The notes under the pieces were generated by a model that worked only from the letters and a program-made list of their open reading frames with translations, made no database searches and was not told the DNA's origin. From a virus: a stretch of DNA of 64,000 nt. Below, piece after piece: positions 48,149-54,693 of the stretch; position 1 is the first letter of the stretch; every line of letters starts with the position of its first letter. The DNA lies in the IMG/VR virus record IMGVR_UViG_3300045282_000083, positions 1-64,000 of that record, one strand, 5' to 3'. Both the position numbers and the translations under genes were made by a program.

Positions 48149-48372
48149 GCCTTTCTGTTCACCTTCCGGTCTATATCGGCAAACCACATTGACCGTTTAA
48201 TGCGCTTGCACAAGTGCCTAATCATGTCCTTGCCCCACGGATAGAGAGGGCTAAATTGTAGGCACTGTTGTTTAATGGCCTTGCGCACCTGGGGGTCCAA
48301 GCCTTCATAGTGGCTCAAGGCGCACAAAATAGTGCATATGTCTTTGTCGTTTAGACTGATCTTGTAGTCCAT
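48145..48372 (-). CDS. Small hypothetical protein (75 residues)
   Basis: ATG 48372 after AGGAA. MDYKISLNDKDICTILCALS, then HYEGLDPQVRKAIKQQCLQF and MIRHLCKRIKRS. Helical with a basic end. Not recognised. Confidence 0.5.
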   Translation of the reverse strand: MDYKISLNDKDICTILCALSHYEGLDPQVRKAIKQQCLQFSPLYPWGKDMIRHLCKRIKRSMWFADIDRKVNRKA

Positions 48373-48373
48373 G

Positions 48374-48763
48374 TCACGTTCCTGCCTTTCTGGGAACCAG
48401 CTGTTCGCTGTACCCCCAAACGTAATTGCCGTTCTCCAGGCGTATACCGTATTGCTTGCGCCCCTTCCATTCGCTAATCTGCTTGACGTTGCCACGTACA
48501 GAGAATTCCTTGGCATAGAGACCACGGAACCACACGGGGGCGTTGAGAGCGAACTCGCTCTTTAGCGGCCGGCCAGGGTAGCAGCCTAGCCAAAGCAGGT
48601 AATTACGGTATTCCAGCGCCTCAGCAGGCCCAAAACGCTGGCGAATATCGTATAGCTGTTGGGATAACAGCCAGCGTGTGCCGGGCCGGCTTATCCACGT
48701 TGCCGCCCATGTAGAAAACAGTTTGTCCTTGGGGGCATAGCGCCCTATTATAGCTTCACCCAT
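48374..48763 (-). CDS. Hypothetical early protein
   Basis: 129 residues from ATG 48763 after GGAGG. MGEAIIGRYAPKDKLFSTWA, then RPGTRWLLSQQLYDIRQRFG and a C-terminal strand part GRKQYGIRLENGNYVWGYSEQ. Rich in Arg, Tyr and Trp. Not recognised. Confidence 0.55.
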   Translation of the reverse strand: MGEAIIGRYAPKDKLFSTWAATWISRPGTRWLLSQQLYDIRQRFGPAEALEYRNYLLWLGCYPGRPLKSEFALNAPVWFRGLYAKEFSVRGNVKQISEWKGRKQYGIRLENGNYVWGYSEQLVPRKAGT

Positions 48764-48818
48764 ATGTCCTCCGTCTGGCGCGGGGCGCCACCCAAGCGCA
48801 CTTGGATGGCACCACGAG

Positions 48819-49049
48819 TCACAACGAGTGGTCGTGCGGAACAACTTCGAACCTATCAGCATCCCATACGTAGGGATAATATGGCGACCCATCTGGCTCT
48901 AGAATGTACGACGCTTTGGTTATTTTGGTCGGACTAATGGCATAATCCGTGCCACGTTCTACTTGGACTGCCACAGTATAAACACGGCCAACTGTCAGCC
49001 CTGCTGATTGGTGGCCACGGATGCACTTGACCTTAAGATACCTGGTCAT
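48819..49049 (-). CDS. Small beta protein (76 residues)
   Basis: ATG 49049 with GGAGG at 6 nt; a TTG 6 nt further up is less likely. MTRYLKVKCIRGHQSAGLTV then GRVYTVAVQVERG and RFEVVPHDHS. SH3-like pattern common in small phage proteins. Confidence 0.55.
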   Translation of the reverse strand: MTRYLKVKCIRGHQSAGLTVGRVYTVAVQVERGTDYAISPTKITKASYILEPDGSPYYPYVWDADRFEVVPHDHSL

Positions 49050-49128
49050 TATCAACCTCCTCTATGAATGAGTAAATCGCCGCAACGGCAATACATACGA
49101 TGATTGTCACGGATACCAACGGTTCCAT
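49033..49128 (-). CDS. Single-helix membrane peptide (31 residues)
   Basis: ATG 49128 after AAGGGGCG. MEPLVSVTIIVCIAVAAIYS then FIEEVDNDQVS: one membrane helix with an acidic tail. Translationally coupled to the next gene. Confidence 0.5.
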   Translation of the reverse strand: MEPLVSVTIIVCIAVAAIYSFIEEVDNDQVS

Positions 49129-49138
49129 GATTCGCCCC

Positions 49139-49342
49139 TTATTCCCAAATTGGTGTAGCGTGGCAGAACGCCTGCAACGCTGGATGTCCTGTTGGATTGA
49201 CAATATCTTTGGCAATCTTCTCCGCATGCCTGGCACTAACTATGCCTTGTACGGCACTGTCCAGATAGAACAAGGGTATCTGATGGTACATAGTGCCATG
49301 GATATCCTTGCTCTCCACTGAAGCGTAAATGGCGTACTTCAT
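49139..49342 (-). CDS. Small hypothetical protein (67 residues)
   Basis: MKYAIYASVESKDIHGTMYH, then IPLFYLDSAVQGIVSARHAEKIAKDIVN. Alternating strands and a helix, GGAGGG site, behind promoter 49399 and a short hairpin leader. Confidence 0.55.
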   Translation of the reverse strand: MKYAIYASVESKDIHGTMYHQIPLFYLDSAVQGIVSARHAEKIAKDIVNPTGHPALQAFCHATPIWE

Positions 49343-49371
49343 TGTCCCTCCGGGTTATGCACTCTCCGCAA

Positions 49372-49388
49372 GGCCGGGTCCCCCGGCC
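49372..49388 (-). promoter_or_regulatory. Hairpin leader GGCCGGG/CCCGGCC
   Basis: Seven perfect pairs around a 3-nt loop in the mRNA leader between promoter 49399 and the start at 49342. Followed by GTGCATAACCCGGAGGG, similar to the GTGCA segment of the other leaders. Confidence 0.45.
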
Positions 49389-49398
49389 AAGCAGAGAA

Positions 49399-49427
49399 AG
49401 CATAGCACGCTTTCTTGGTTTTGTCAA
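49399..49427 (-). promoter_or_regulatory. Extended -10 promoter, leftward
   Basis: Minus strand: TTGACA, 17-nt spacer ending TGC, TATGCT. Nearly the same -10 region as at 51668 (GTGCTATGCTT). Confidence 0.65.
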
Positions 49428-49660
49428 GCAAACACTTTGGCCGCTTGTGGCGTAGTTACGGTGAAGCTCGTCGCCTTAGGGAAATATCGCGCCAGGCTGA
49501 CAAGCTTCCGCCCCACATAGCCTTCCGAGGCGTGGGTGGTGTAAATGGCGGTCTTTCCAATGTTGACCGAAATACCGAACGACCGGCCCAATCCGTAGGG
49601 CAGCCGCACGTCGCGACCCTTGGGCGTTTTGACACGGGGCGTTTTGACGCGAGTGAACAT
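49424..49660 (-). CDS. Small basic beta protein (78 residues)
   Basis: ATG 49660 after AAGGAGG. N-terminal repeat RVKTPRVKTP, then GRDVRLPYGLGRSFGISVNI and SFTVTTPQAAKVF. Not recognised; its 3' end overlaps the promoter at 49399. Confidence 0.55.
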   Translation of the reverse strand: MFTRVKTPRVKTPKGRDVRLPYGLGRSFGISVNIGKTAIYTTHASEGYVGRKLVSLARYFPKATSFTVTTPQAAKVFA

Positions 49661-49727
49661 ACGTACCTCCTTCAGGGTTAGAGCCGGGGCGTATGGGGAG
49701 CGTCCAATCTCCCCAAGCACCACGTAC

Positions 49728-49931
49728 CTAATCCTTTGGAACGAAGATACACCCCGTGCCAACATTCACAGCGACCAATGGTCGCGGAATAGCAGGACTT
49801 TTAGGGGGGCGGAGTAAGCAATACCACTCAGTGCCAATCCTAACCCTGCCGTTAGGACGCCACCCGTGCCTCATGGCACGCCCCATAGTTTTTACATAAT
49901 CCGTACGCCCTCCTTTCGGCCAAGGATACAC
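49728..49931 (-). CDS. Small basic hypothetical protein, start uncertain
   Basis: 67 residues if GTG 49931 is used; an ATG at 49886 would give 52. Neither has a well-spaced ribosome site, though AAAGGAGGG lies between them. Core MRHGWRPNGRVRIGTEWYCL and PRPLVAVNVGTGCIFVPKD look genuine. Confidence 0.45.
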   Translation of the reverse strand: MYPWPKGGRTDYVKTMGRAMRHGWRPNGRVRIGTEWYCLLRPPKSPAIPRPLVAVNVGTGCIFVPKD

Positions 49932-49955
49932 ATCGTCAAGCGTCAGGCCGCTTGC

Positions 49956-50020
49956 TAGGGCATTAGCCCTAGTGTCCGGCTGGTGGTGGCGGGGTGTCCG
50001 AACCCCATCGCCACTAGTCG
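49956..50020 (-). promoter_or_regulatory. Structured leader, TTGCGAC class (c)
   Basis: Minus strand: TTGCGAC at the end of the gene at 50014, hairpin GGCGATGGGG...CCCCGCC, then TAGGGC-TAAT-GCCCTA. Shares TTGCGAC and the GATG element with the leaders at 47013 and 50351 but lacks their GCCCAGTGC box. Confidence 0.4.
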
Positions 50021-50172
50021 CAACACGGAATTACTGGCGGGGTTAGGGCGTACCATTGCCCTGTATAGAATACCCCATTGAGCCTACAGCACACCACTAC
50101 AGCTATCCCGTCTTGCGGTTCGCACTGATTACGCACTGGATTCCATGCGTAGCGGGTAAACCAGGTTAGCAT
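50014..50172 (-). CDS. Small Cys/Trp protein (52 residues), paralogue of next
   Basis: ATG 50172 after GGAGGG. MLTWFTRYAWNPVRNQCEPQ, then VFYTGQWYALTPPVIPCCD. The GQWY...PPVIP end matches GQWF...PPIIP of the gene at 50166, suggesting duplication. Confidence 0.5.
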   Translation of the reverse strand: MLTWFTRYAWNPVRNQCEPQDGIAVVVCCRLNGVFYTGQWYALTPPVIPCCD

Positions 50173-50306
50173 ACTCCCTCCGGGATAATTGGCGGTGATA
50201 CAGCCAGTGCACTAAACCACTGGCCACGGTTATTATGCCACACTACGCCCAACCAGTAGCTATCCTGGTGTGGGACCATGTACAACGTCCACGGATTGTC
50301 ATTCAT
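50166..50306 (-). CDS. Small protein (46 residues), paralogue of previous
   Basis: ATG 50306 after GGAGGG. MNDNPWTLYMVPHQDSYWLG, then NNRGQWFSALAVSPPIIPEG. Probable early host-interaction peptide; function unknown. Confidence 0.5.
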   Translation of the reverse strand: MNDNPWTLYMVPHQDSYWLGVVWHNNRGQWFSALAVSPPIIPEGVC

Positions 50307-50350
50307 AGCACGTACCCTCCAAGAGCACAATAAGCTCCTAACTCCGATCC

Positions 50351-50427
50351 GGCACTGGGCGTGATGCCGGGTGGGGCGTGGATCAAACACGCATCCTACT
50401 GCCCGGCATCGCACCTAGGGTCGCAAT
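50351..50427 (-). promoter_or_regulatory. Structured leader, GCCCAGTGCCGG class (b)
   Basis: Minus strand: TTGCGACC, GATGCCGGG (50410-50402) pairing perfectly with CCCGGCATC (50371-50363), then ACGCCCAGTGCCGG. Same order as the leader at 47013. Confidence 0.6.
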
Positions 50428-50621
50428 CACTCCCAGTAAACGCCACCTAACGCACCACGTACTTTGACCAGGCCAAGGGAACGCATGGCCTCATCGCGGG
50501 CCTTGCGGCGTTCACGCTGTTTGGCTAGACGCTCAAGCCTCTTGGCCACGTCGGCGGTCAGGCCGGGCACGCACCCTGCCTCAAGCATGGCATACTCCGT
50601 AGCGGACAATCGTTCACTCAT
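50427..50621 (-). CDS. Small basic helical protein (64 residues)
   Basis: MSERLSATEYAMLEAGCVPG, then a strongly basic helix KRLERLAKQRERRKARDEAM and KVRGALGGVYWE. GGAG site. Possibly nucleic-acid binding. Confidence 0.55.
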   Translation of the reverse strand: MSERLSATEYAMLEAGCVPGLTADVAKRLERLAKQRERRKARDEAMRSLGLVKVRGALGGVYWE

Positions 50622-50640
50622 GGCGATACTCCGTGGGTTC

Positions 50641-50700
50641 TGTGCTGGCCCTATGGCCGTATCCGGCCAAGGGGCGAGAACAGGGCATCCTTGCCCCGCA
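50641..50700 (-). promoter_or_regulatory. Structured leader, GGCCAGCACA variant
   Basis: Minus strand: GGGGCAAGGATGCCC and GGCC-GGATAC-GGCC stems followed by GGGCCAGCACAGAACCCACGG before the start. The box differs from GGCCAGTGCA by TG to CA. Confidence 0.4.
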
Positions 50701-50705
50701 CGGAG

Positions 50706-50900
50706 TTAGTTCATCACCGTATCGCATACCGATGCATGCGGCGTGGCACCTTCCACTGTCCACCCACTAATAGCGGCCTCTTGCATGGCCTCTGCGGCCG
50801 ACACATAGTACAGCGTAACCCACTGTCGGCCAATGAAGCCAAAGAGGCGGTACTTGAGGTATGGGTGCCATGGTGCCGGGCCTAGTTTCACTGTATGCAT
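50706..50900 (-). CDS. Small hypothetical protein (64 residues)
   Basis: ATG 50900 after GGAG. MHTVKLGPAPWHPYLKYRLF, then GRQWVTLYYVSAAEAMQEAA and VEGATPHASVCDTV. Unknown. Confidence 0.5.
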   Translation of the reverse strand: MHTVKLGPAPWHPYLKYRLFGFIGRQWVTLYYVSAAEAMQEAAISGWTVEGATPHASVCDTVMN

Positions 50901-50920
50901 AGCTGTACTCCGTGGTATAC

Positions 50921-50963
50921 TGCACTGGCCATCACCCCAGTGGGCTGGGGTGGTAGCCATGGC
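50921..50963 (-). promoter_or_regulatory. Structured leader, GGCCAGTGCA class (b)
   Basis: Minus strand: GCCAT, CCCCAG-CCCA-CTGGGG hairpin, ATGGCCAGTGCA, then ACGGAG. The outer GCCAT/ATGGC pair extends the stem. Confidence 0.55.
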
Positions 50964-50966
50964 AGG

Positions 50967-51377
50967 CTACTTGGCGGCGACAAGCTGCTTGCCATTCTGG
51001 CTGGCCTTGTACGCTGCCTCTTCCGCGTCACGCTTGGCCTTCTGTGCCCGCAGGATGGCCTGCACTTCCGGTGTGCCAGTGGCAGCCGCTACGCTGGCTT
51101 CGCTGCCCTTCTCCAGGCCCTTCGACGCCTCTGCCTGGCTCTCCGTGGGCAACTCCTTGCTGCCGACCAAGGTGATGTTCAGGCCGACCTGGCACGTCAC
51201 GGGCACGCCGTCCACGGTGATCTGCACTTTCTGGCTCAGGTTCCAGCCCAGGCTGTCCGTGGCGAACTGCCGTGGCGACAGGGTGAAGTCCTGCCCTGCG
51301 ATACGCACGATGACGTTGGTGGCCTTGGCGGTGAACTGCTTGCGGCTGACGGGGCACGTGGTCTTGGTGAAGCTCAT
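50967..51377 (-). CDS. Early protein with Ala/Lys helical tail
   Basis: 136 residues from ATG 51377 after ACGGAG. MSFTKTTCPVSRKQFTAKAT, a beta part (NVIVRIAGQDFTLSPRQF, KVQITVDGVPVTCQVGLNIT), and a C-terminal helix TPEVQAILRAQKAKRDAEEA. The CP and MSFTKTTC start recalls a metal site. Not recognised. Confidence 0.55.
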   Translation of the reverse strand: MSFTKTTCPVSRKQFTAKATNVIVRIAGQDFTLSPRQFATDSLGWNLSQKVQITVDGVPVTCQVGLNITLVGSKELPTESQAEASKGLEKGSEASVAAATGTPEVQAILRAQKAKRDAEEAAYKASQNGKQLVAAK

Positions 51378-51400
51378 ACTACTCTCCGTTAGGGTACTGG

Positions 51401-51431
51401 TGCACTGGCTGTAGGGCTGGTGGGCCAGCCC
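51401..51431 (-). promoter_or_regulatory. Structured leader, GCCAGTGCA class (a)
   Basis: Minus strand: GGGCTGG-CCCA-CCAGCCC hairpin (7 bp), then AGCCAGTGCACC and ACGGAG. Same loop and box as at 47647 and 50921. Confidence 0.55.
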
Positions 51432-51444
51432 AGCGGCCATGGCA

Positions 51445-51606
51445 CTAGCGTGCCTCTTCCATGCGGCTGGCAAGGTCGTCATGGAACTCCTGGTCGGCAC
51501 GCTTGGCGTAGACCTTGTCAAGCGATACGTACCGTGCCAGGCGTTCAGCCGGTGTGGGGCTAGGCACATTGTGCTTGATGGTGTACAGCGTGGTGGTGAT
51601 CTTCAC
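51445..51606 (-). CDS. Small acidic/basic protein (53 residues), GTG start
   Basis: GTG 51606, 8 nt after CGGAG. Sequence KITTTLYTIKHNVPSPTPAE, then LARYVSLDKVYAKRADQEFHD. First gene after the promoter at 51668; probably early expressed. Confidence 0.5.
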   Translation of the reverse strand: MKITTTLYTIKHNVPSPTPAERLARYVSLDKVYAKRADQEFHDDLASRMEEAR

Positions 51607-51667
51607 GGCATATCTCCGTCCGGCAACCGGCCGGGTCAGGTCGGGCCGAATTTCGGCCGACACCGGA

Positions 51668-51695
51668 AGCATAGCACACTTTTTTTGCCTGTCAA
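51668..51695 (-). promoter_or_regulatory. Extended -10 promoter at the head of the early block
   Basis: Minus strand: TTGACA, 16-nt spacer ending TGC, TATGCT. Follows a 580-nt non-coding region. Downstream leader contains GGCCGAA-A-TTCGGCC, a perfect 7-bp palindrome. Confidence 0.65.
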
Positions 51696-51721
51696 ATTTT
51701 TTTTGTGATGCTCAGTATATC

Positions 51722-52304
51722 GCGCGGGCGCGCGCAAAAGGTCAAAGAAAAGTGAACAATCGTCCAGAGTCAAGGAGCAACCGCGCGGGTGCGCGTGATC
51801 CATAGGCTGCTGTGCACCGGCATCCAGTCACCGTACGCAAATCCTGTGCCAAAAGCCACAGAAGAGCATGGTACTGTAGGTGTATGTACCCTCCAGATAG
51901 GGGAGAGAGACGTGGTCAGCTATGCCCGCAGGGTGCTGCTGCCCCACCACCTGCTGATGCAACCCTTACTATCCCATCCCATTGGCATGGTATTTGCGTG
52001 GGTGCCTATTGGGTCGATGCGGAAATGGTGGTTTCGGGCTGACGCAAAACGTGGTGTACTATGGAGGGGGTAAGGATGGGGGTAGGGGGCACCGGGGCAG
52101 GCCCCCCTAAGCGGCCGGAGGTGGTACTCATATGGCGTCCGCAGGATTTCATGCCATGGGGGTTTCGCGAAATGACGGGTATTGGTATGCAGCCCATAAG
52201 CCACCAGATCGCCTAGAATCGATCCGGATGTACCTGGGAACCATAAGAGCCACCCATGTGATTGAATGGCTCCTACGGCTTTTGGAGGGCTTCTGAGGGT
52301 ATTG
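51722..52304 (-). other. Non-coding region with GC palindromes
   Basis: About 580 nt with no frame that carries a ribosome site or protein-like composition on either strand. Contains GC-only palindromic clusters (CGCGCGGGCGCGCGC at 51721 and CGCGCGGGTGCGCG near 51782), Gly-type G runs and a TTGTTAACAA palindrome at 52302-52311. Located between replication-type and early blocks upstream of a promoter. A replication origin or an unrecognised RNA are the options; I see no direct iteron series. Confidence 0.4.
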
Positions 52305-52763
52305 TTAACAAATGTTAAGGGTTTCCAGTGACTCTAGGGCGTTCTGGGGTACAAACCATGCTTCCTCCCTGCCGCCATGGCTAGCCAGCCACTCTGACTT
52401 TTGAGCATCTTTGCCCATGATCCAGCCGACTATCCGGAAGGTGTTTTCGGATTCCTGTACGACTAGGACGTAGGGCGAGTCTGGGTTGTCGTCTTTCCGG
52501 ATGATTAAATCGTGCCAAGGCTGGGAGCGGCCACGTATCTCCAGGTTGCGCAGGTCTGGCTGGCTTCTGAATGTGTTAACAGTTGCCATGTATGGTAGGC
52601 ATAAGCCCTTGGCGGCGGCGAATTCGGCTTTGGCTCCAATATCATGGACCCTCTGAGAGTTGCCCTCCTGGCAGCCGTGTTTGTTGGCCAGATGCGGTTG
52701 GTTCCTGGCTTTTGCCAAAGTAAATGCCGCGTCCATTTCTTCGGGGGTTAAAGTCACTAGCAT
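52305..52763 (-). CDS. PD-(D/E)XK-like phage protein
   Basis: 152 residues from ATG 52763 after GGAG. Pattern AKAEFAAAKGLCL (helix), SQPDLRNLEIRGRSQPWHDL (D...E-x-R core), YVLVVQE, RIVGWIMGKDAQKSEWL and WFVPQNALESL is a layout I recognise from phage proteins with restriction-endonuclease-like fold. The catalytic Lys is not clear, so activity is uncertain. Confidence 0.55.
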   Translation of the reverse strand: MLVTLTPEEMDAAFTLAKARNQPHLANKHGCQEGNSQRVHDIGAKAEFAAAKGLCLPYMATVNTFRSQPDLRNLEIRGRSQPWHDLIIRKDDNPDSPYVLVVQESENTFRIVGWIMGKDAQKSEWLASHGGREEAWFVPQNALESLETLNIC

Positions 52764-52990
52764 CACACTATCTCCTTGAGAGCCTTCAAAACTGCTTCTT
52801 GGTTTCCGTACATTATTATCGACTTGATAACCTTTAGCATGCTGCAAGCCTTGCTGCCGCCTCCACCTGCACCGCAGATGCACATGGCTGCGCCACCTAT
52901 GCCTGGCTTGTGGTACATATTGCATGCCTCTCGCAGGGCATGCCAGTCTTCAAACAGCCGCTTCTTCTCTTTCTCGTCTAGTTCCCACAT
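52763..52990 (-). CDS. Small Cys/Gly hypothetical protein (75 residues)
   Basis: ATG 52990 after GAGG. MWELDEKEKKRLFEDWHALR, then MCICGAGGGGSKACSML and a C-terminal helix GNQEAVLKALKEIV. TGATG overlap with the next gene. Confidence 0.5.
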   Translation of the reverse strand: MWELDEKEKKRLFEDWHALREACNMYHKPGIGGAAMCICGAGGGGSKACSMLKVIKSIIMYGNQEAVLKALKEIV

Positions 52991-53172
52991 CAGTACGGCC
53001 TCACTTGTAATTCTTCGTACAGCTTGTCGGCTTCTTTGTCTCGAAAGACGTGAATTGTTTTGTCTACCATCTTGACCTGGGCTCCTTCGTCGAGCCACTT
53101 GATCCAAATGATATGGCGCAGGTTCATGGTGACTTCGTCGTAATGCTCGTCGGTTAGGGTTATGAAGTCCAT
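52990..53172 (-). CDS. Small hypothetical protein (60 residues)
   Basis: MDFITLTDEHYDEVTMNLRH, IIWIKWLDEGAQVKMVDKT, DKEADKLYEELQVRPY. Small beta protein; resembles host-derived short LytTR-like or flagellar FlbD-like strands only loosely. Confidence 0.5.
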   Translation of the reverse strand: MDFITLTDEHYDEVTMNLRHIIWIKWLDEGAQVKMVDKTIHVFRDKEADKLYEELQVRPY

Positions 53173-53345
53173 AACGCCCCCTGAACGTAGCCAAGGCCGT
53201 CCCTAACGCAGCCTTGAGACAATAGAATGCGAGCGCACCTGTCGCGAGTGGAGAAGTATACGTAGCTACTAACCTCTACTAGTCCCAAGGCTTGGTAAAG
53301 TCCGCAGGCGGCGAAATGTGCCAAGCATGCTTCTCTAGGAGTCAT
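53160..53345 (-). CDS. Small hypothetical protein (61 residues)
   Basis: MTPREACLAHFAACGLYQAL, then SYVYFSTRDRCARILLSQGC. Four Cys. GGAG site. Unknown. Confidence 0.45.
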   Translation of the reverse strand: MTPREACLAHFAACGLYQALGLVEVSSYVYFSTRDRCARILLSQGCVRDGLGYVQGALWTS

Positions 53346-53361
53346 TAGTGCTCCATTAGAA

Positions 53362-53781
53362 CTAGTGTTCTAATATCCATTGGGCCATCTGCCACCTGTC
53401 TATCTTGGCGTGCCGGAACTTCCCAGCGGTGGACAGATTGTGCTTCACGTCCGCCTTTTTAACTTCCACTGCAATCCCGCCGTGCCTTTTTACTCTCAAG
53501 AGGTATTCGAGGTATGGCTCGTTGCGCTTCCTTGTCAGGACCACCACGGCGCTGACTACCTCTAGAGGAAAGCCTTCATTGATCAGATCAGTCTTGGTTA
53601 TGTGTGGGCAGTCTTCTAATACGTCGTGCAGCCAGGCGACGGCTTCGTATTCCTCTCCCAGGTGACGTACTAGTCCGGCGACGGCTTCAGGATGTGTGAT
53701 GTAAGACTCTCCGCCCCAGCGCAGTTGCCCGAGATGTGCTTTGGTTGCAAAAGCCGAAGCGGAGAGTGGGGGTGCGCTCAT
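53362..53781 (-). CDS. HD-domain hydrolase (RelA/SpoT-like hydrolase fold)
   Basis: 139 residues from ATG 53781. HLGQLRWGGESYITHPEAVAG supplies the first His, VAWLHDVLEDCPHIT the HD pair and the E of the HDxxED motif, and VKKADVKHNL the final Asp. This is the compact (p)ppGpp hydrolase-type HD domain with no synthetase part. It could degrade alarmone or another nucleotide during infection. Neighbours include SLOG and MazG-like genes. Confidence 0.75.
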   Translation of the reverse strand: MSAPPLSASAFATKAHLGQLRWGGESYITHPEAVAGLVRHLGEEYEAVAWLHDVLEDCPHITKTDLINEGFPLEVVSAVVVLTRKRNEPYLEYLLRVKRHGGIAVEVKKADVKHNLSTAGKFRHAKIDRWQMAQWILEH

Positions 53782-54113
53782 TGTATTTTCTTGGCCTCTA
53801 TCTTCCAAAACCATCTTTCGAATGGAGGCACTCCAATGTGCTTCCATATGAGCATTCCAGGAGAATTGCTCTTCAAGATGAATTCCTTGGCTTTTTCAAT
53901 GGACGAGAATAGGCCCTTGGAAGTTTTGTACCCGGTGGAGTGGTAAGTTAGCTCGTAGACCGTTTTACCGGCAAGCCCATTGACCTGGCTTTCTTTATCA
54001 GGTCCTTGTAGTTCGGGCCTTCCGGGAACACCAGAACCAGGTCTGGCATTTGGTTTAGCGCCGCCGTTATATTGGAACAGGCTGTTATTAGAACGTTTCT
54101 TCGTCTTGCCCAT
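53778..54113 (-). CDS. Hypothetical protein, start unresolved
   Basis: The credible part is the last 60 residues: VYELTYHSTGYKTSKGLFSS, KAKEFILKSNSPGMLIWK, FERWFWKIEAKKI. It would begin about 53951, but the frame has no ATG, GTG or TTG there. ATG 54113 exists but lies 165 nt inside the SLOG gene. Could be a non-standard start or a frameshift from the SLOG gene. Confidence 0.4.
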   Translation of the reverse strand: MGKTKKRSNNSLFQYNGGAKPNARPGSGVPGRPELQGPDKESQVNGLAGKTVYELTYHSTGYKTSKGLFSSIEKAKEFILKSNSPGMLIWKHIGVPPFERWFWKIEAKKIQ

Positions 54114-54265
54114 TGGTCTGCGTGGTATGCCACGCCCTCGCTGCCGTCATGAATGATTTCAGTTATTGGCGTGCGATCATGTAGCTTCTTCAATGCCAAC
54201 CGGACTTCCCGTTTAAGAGTCGGCAGGAACGTCTGATGCACATGACCGCACACCAATACTCTCAT
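53948..54265 (-). CDS. SLOG-family protein (YpsA/DprA-like)
   Basis: 105 residues. MRVLVCGHVHQTFLPTLKRE, IIHDGSEGVAYHADQWARRR, LVLVFPEGPNYKDLIKKARS and GLPV follow the SLOG Rossmann-like pattern: Gly-rich nucleotide loop, GA-type motif, then VFPEG. These proteins bind nucleotide-derived signals. No effector domain is fused. Sits beside the HD-domain gene. Confidence 0.65.
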   Translation of the reverse strand: MRVLVCGHVHQTFLPTLKREVRLALKKLHDRTPITEIIHDGSEGVAYHADQWARRRNVLITACSNITAALNQMPDLVLVFPEGPNYKDLIKKARSMGLPVKRSTS

Positions 54266-54526
54266 TTACGCAACCTTCGTCATGAGGTTAATCCCGAAGT
54301 CGGCCGTCAGGTACTCGCCGGCCTGGGTGAACCAGATGCACGTGACCACGTCGCCATCGGGATAGATGTACCCAACCTTCATTCGCGGGCTGTTGCCCAC
54401 CGTCACGTTGTCGCCCAGGGAGAACTTGATGTTGTTCCGGTTGGCCTGGGTCTGACGGGTTTTGCCCTTCCGGACAATGCCGTTGCCAAAAGCGGGCTTC
54501 TGAGACAGAACAGCGGTAAGACTCAT
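54266..54526 (-). CDS. Small beta protein (86 residues)
   Basis: GGAGGA site. MSLTAVLSQKPAFGNGIVRK, FSLGDNVTVGNSPRMKVGYI, TCIWFTQAGEYLTADFGINL. SH3-like beta barrel pattern; first gene after the promoter at 54556. Confidence 0.55.
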   Translation of the reverse strand: MSLTAVLSQKPAFGNGIVRKGKTRQTQANRNNIKFSLGDNVTVGNSPRMKVGYIYPDGDVVTCIWFTQAGEYLTADFGINLMTKVA

Positions 54527-54555
54527 GGTCTTCCTCCGAGGTTGGCCTATCCTTT

Positions 54556-54583
54556 ATCCTAGCAACTTACCAGGAAAAGTCAA
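54556..54583 (-). promoter_or_regulatory. Extended -10 promoter, leftward
   Basis: Minus strand: TTGACT, 16-nt spacer ending TGC, TAGGAT. Directly after the terminator at 54589. Confidence 0.6.
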
Positions 54584-54588
54584 GGCGG

Positions 54589-54676
54589 AAAAATTGGTGG
54601 GCCTAGGTCGCCATTTATTCCCCGGCCAGGGCGACTCCACGGCTGCCGGGCAAGATGTTCCCATGTCAACCCACCT
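54589..54676 (-). terminator. Terminator after the MazG-like gene
   Basis: Minus strand: GGTGGG pairs with CCCACC around an inner stem CCCGGCAG ... CT(G)GCCGGG, followed by AATTTTT (54593-54589). Ends the replication-region unit; a promoter starts within 6 nt. Confidence 0.55.
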
Positions 54677-54693
54677 GGGGAACCAGCGGTCGC

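Noticed and set aside
49700-51450. CRISPR-like array (regularly spaced hairpins)
   Set aside because: The repeats are intergenic leaders with different spacing, no constant repeat-spacer unit.
51714-51745. Second promoter TTGACC / TATACT in front of 51668
   Set aside because: Spacer of 20 nt is too long for sigma70.
51920-52204. 94-residue minus-strand frame and a 94-residue plus-strand frame in the 51.7-52.3 kb gap
   Set aside because: Pro/His-rich, no ribosome site, no protein-like pattern; kept as non-coding.
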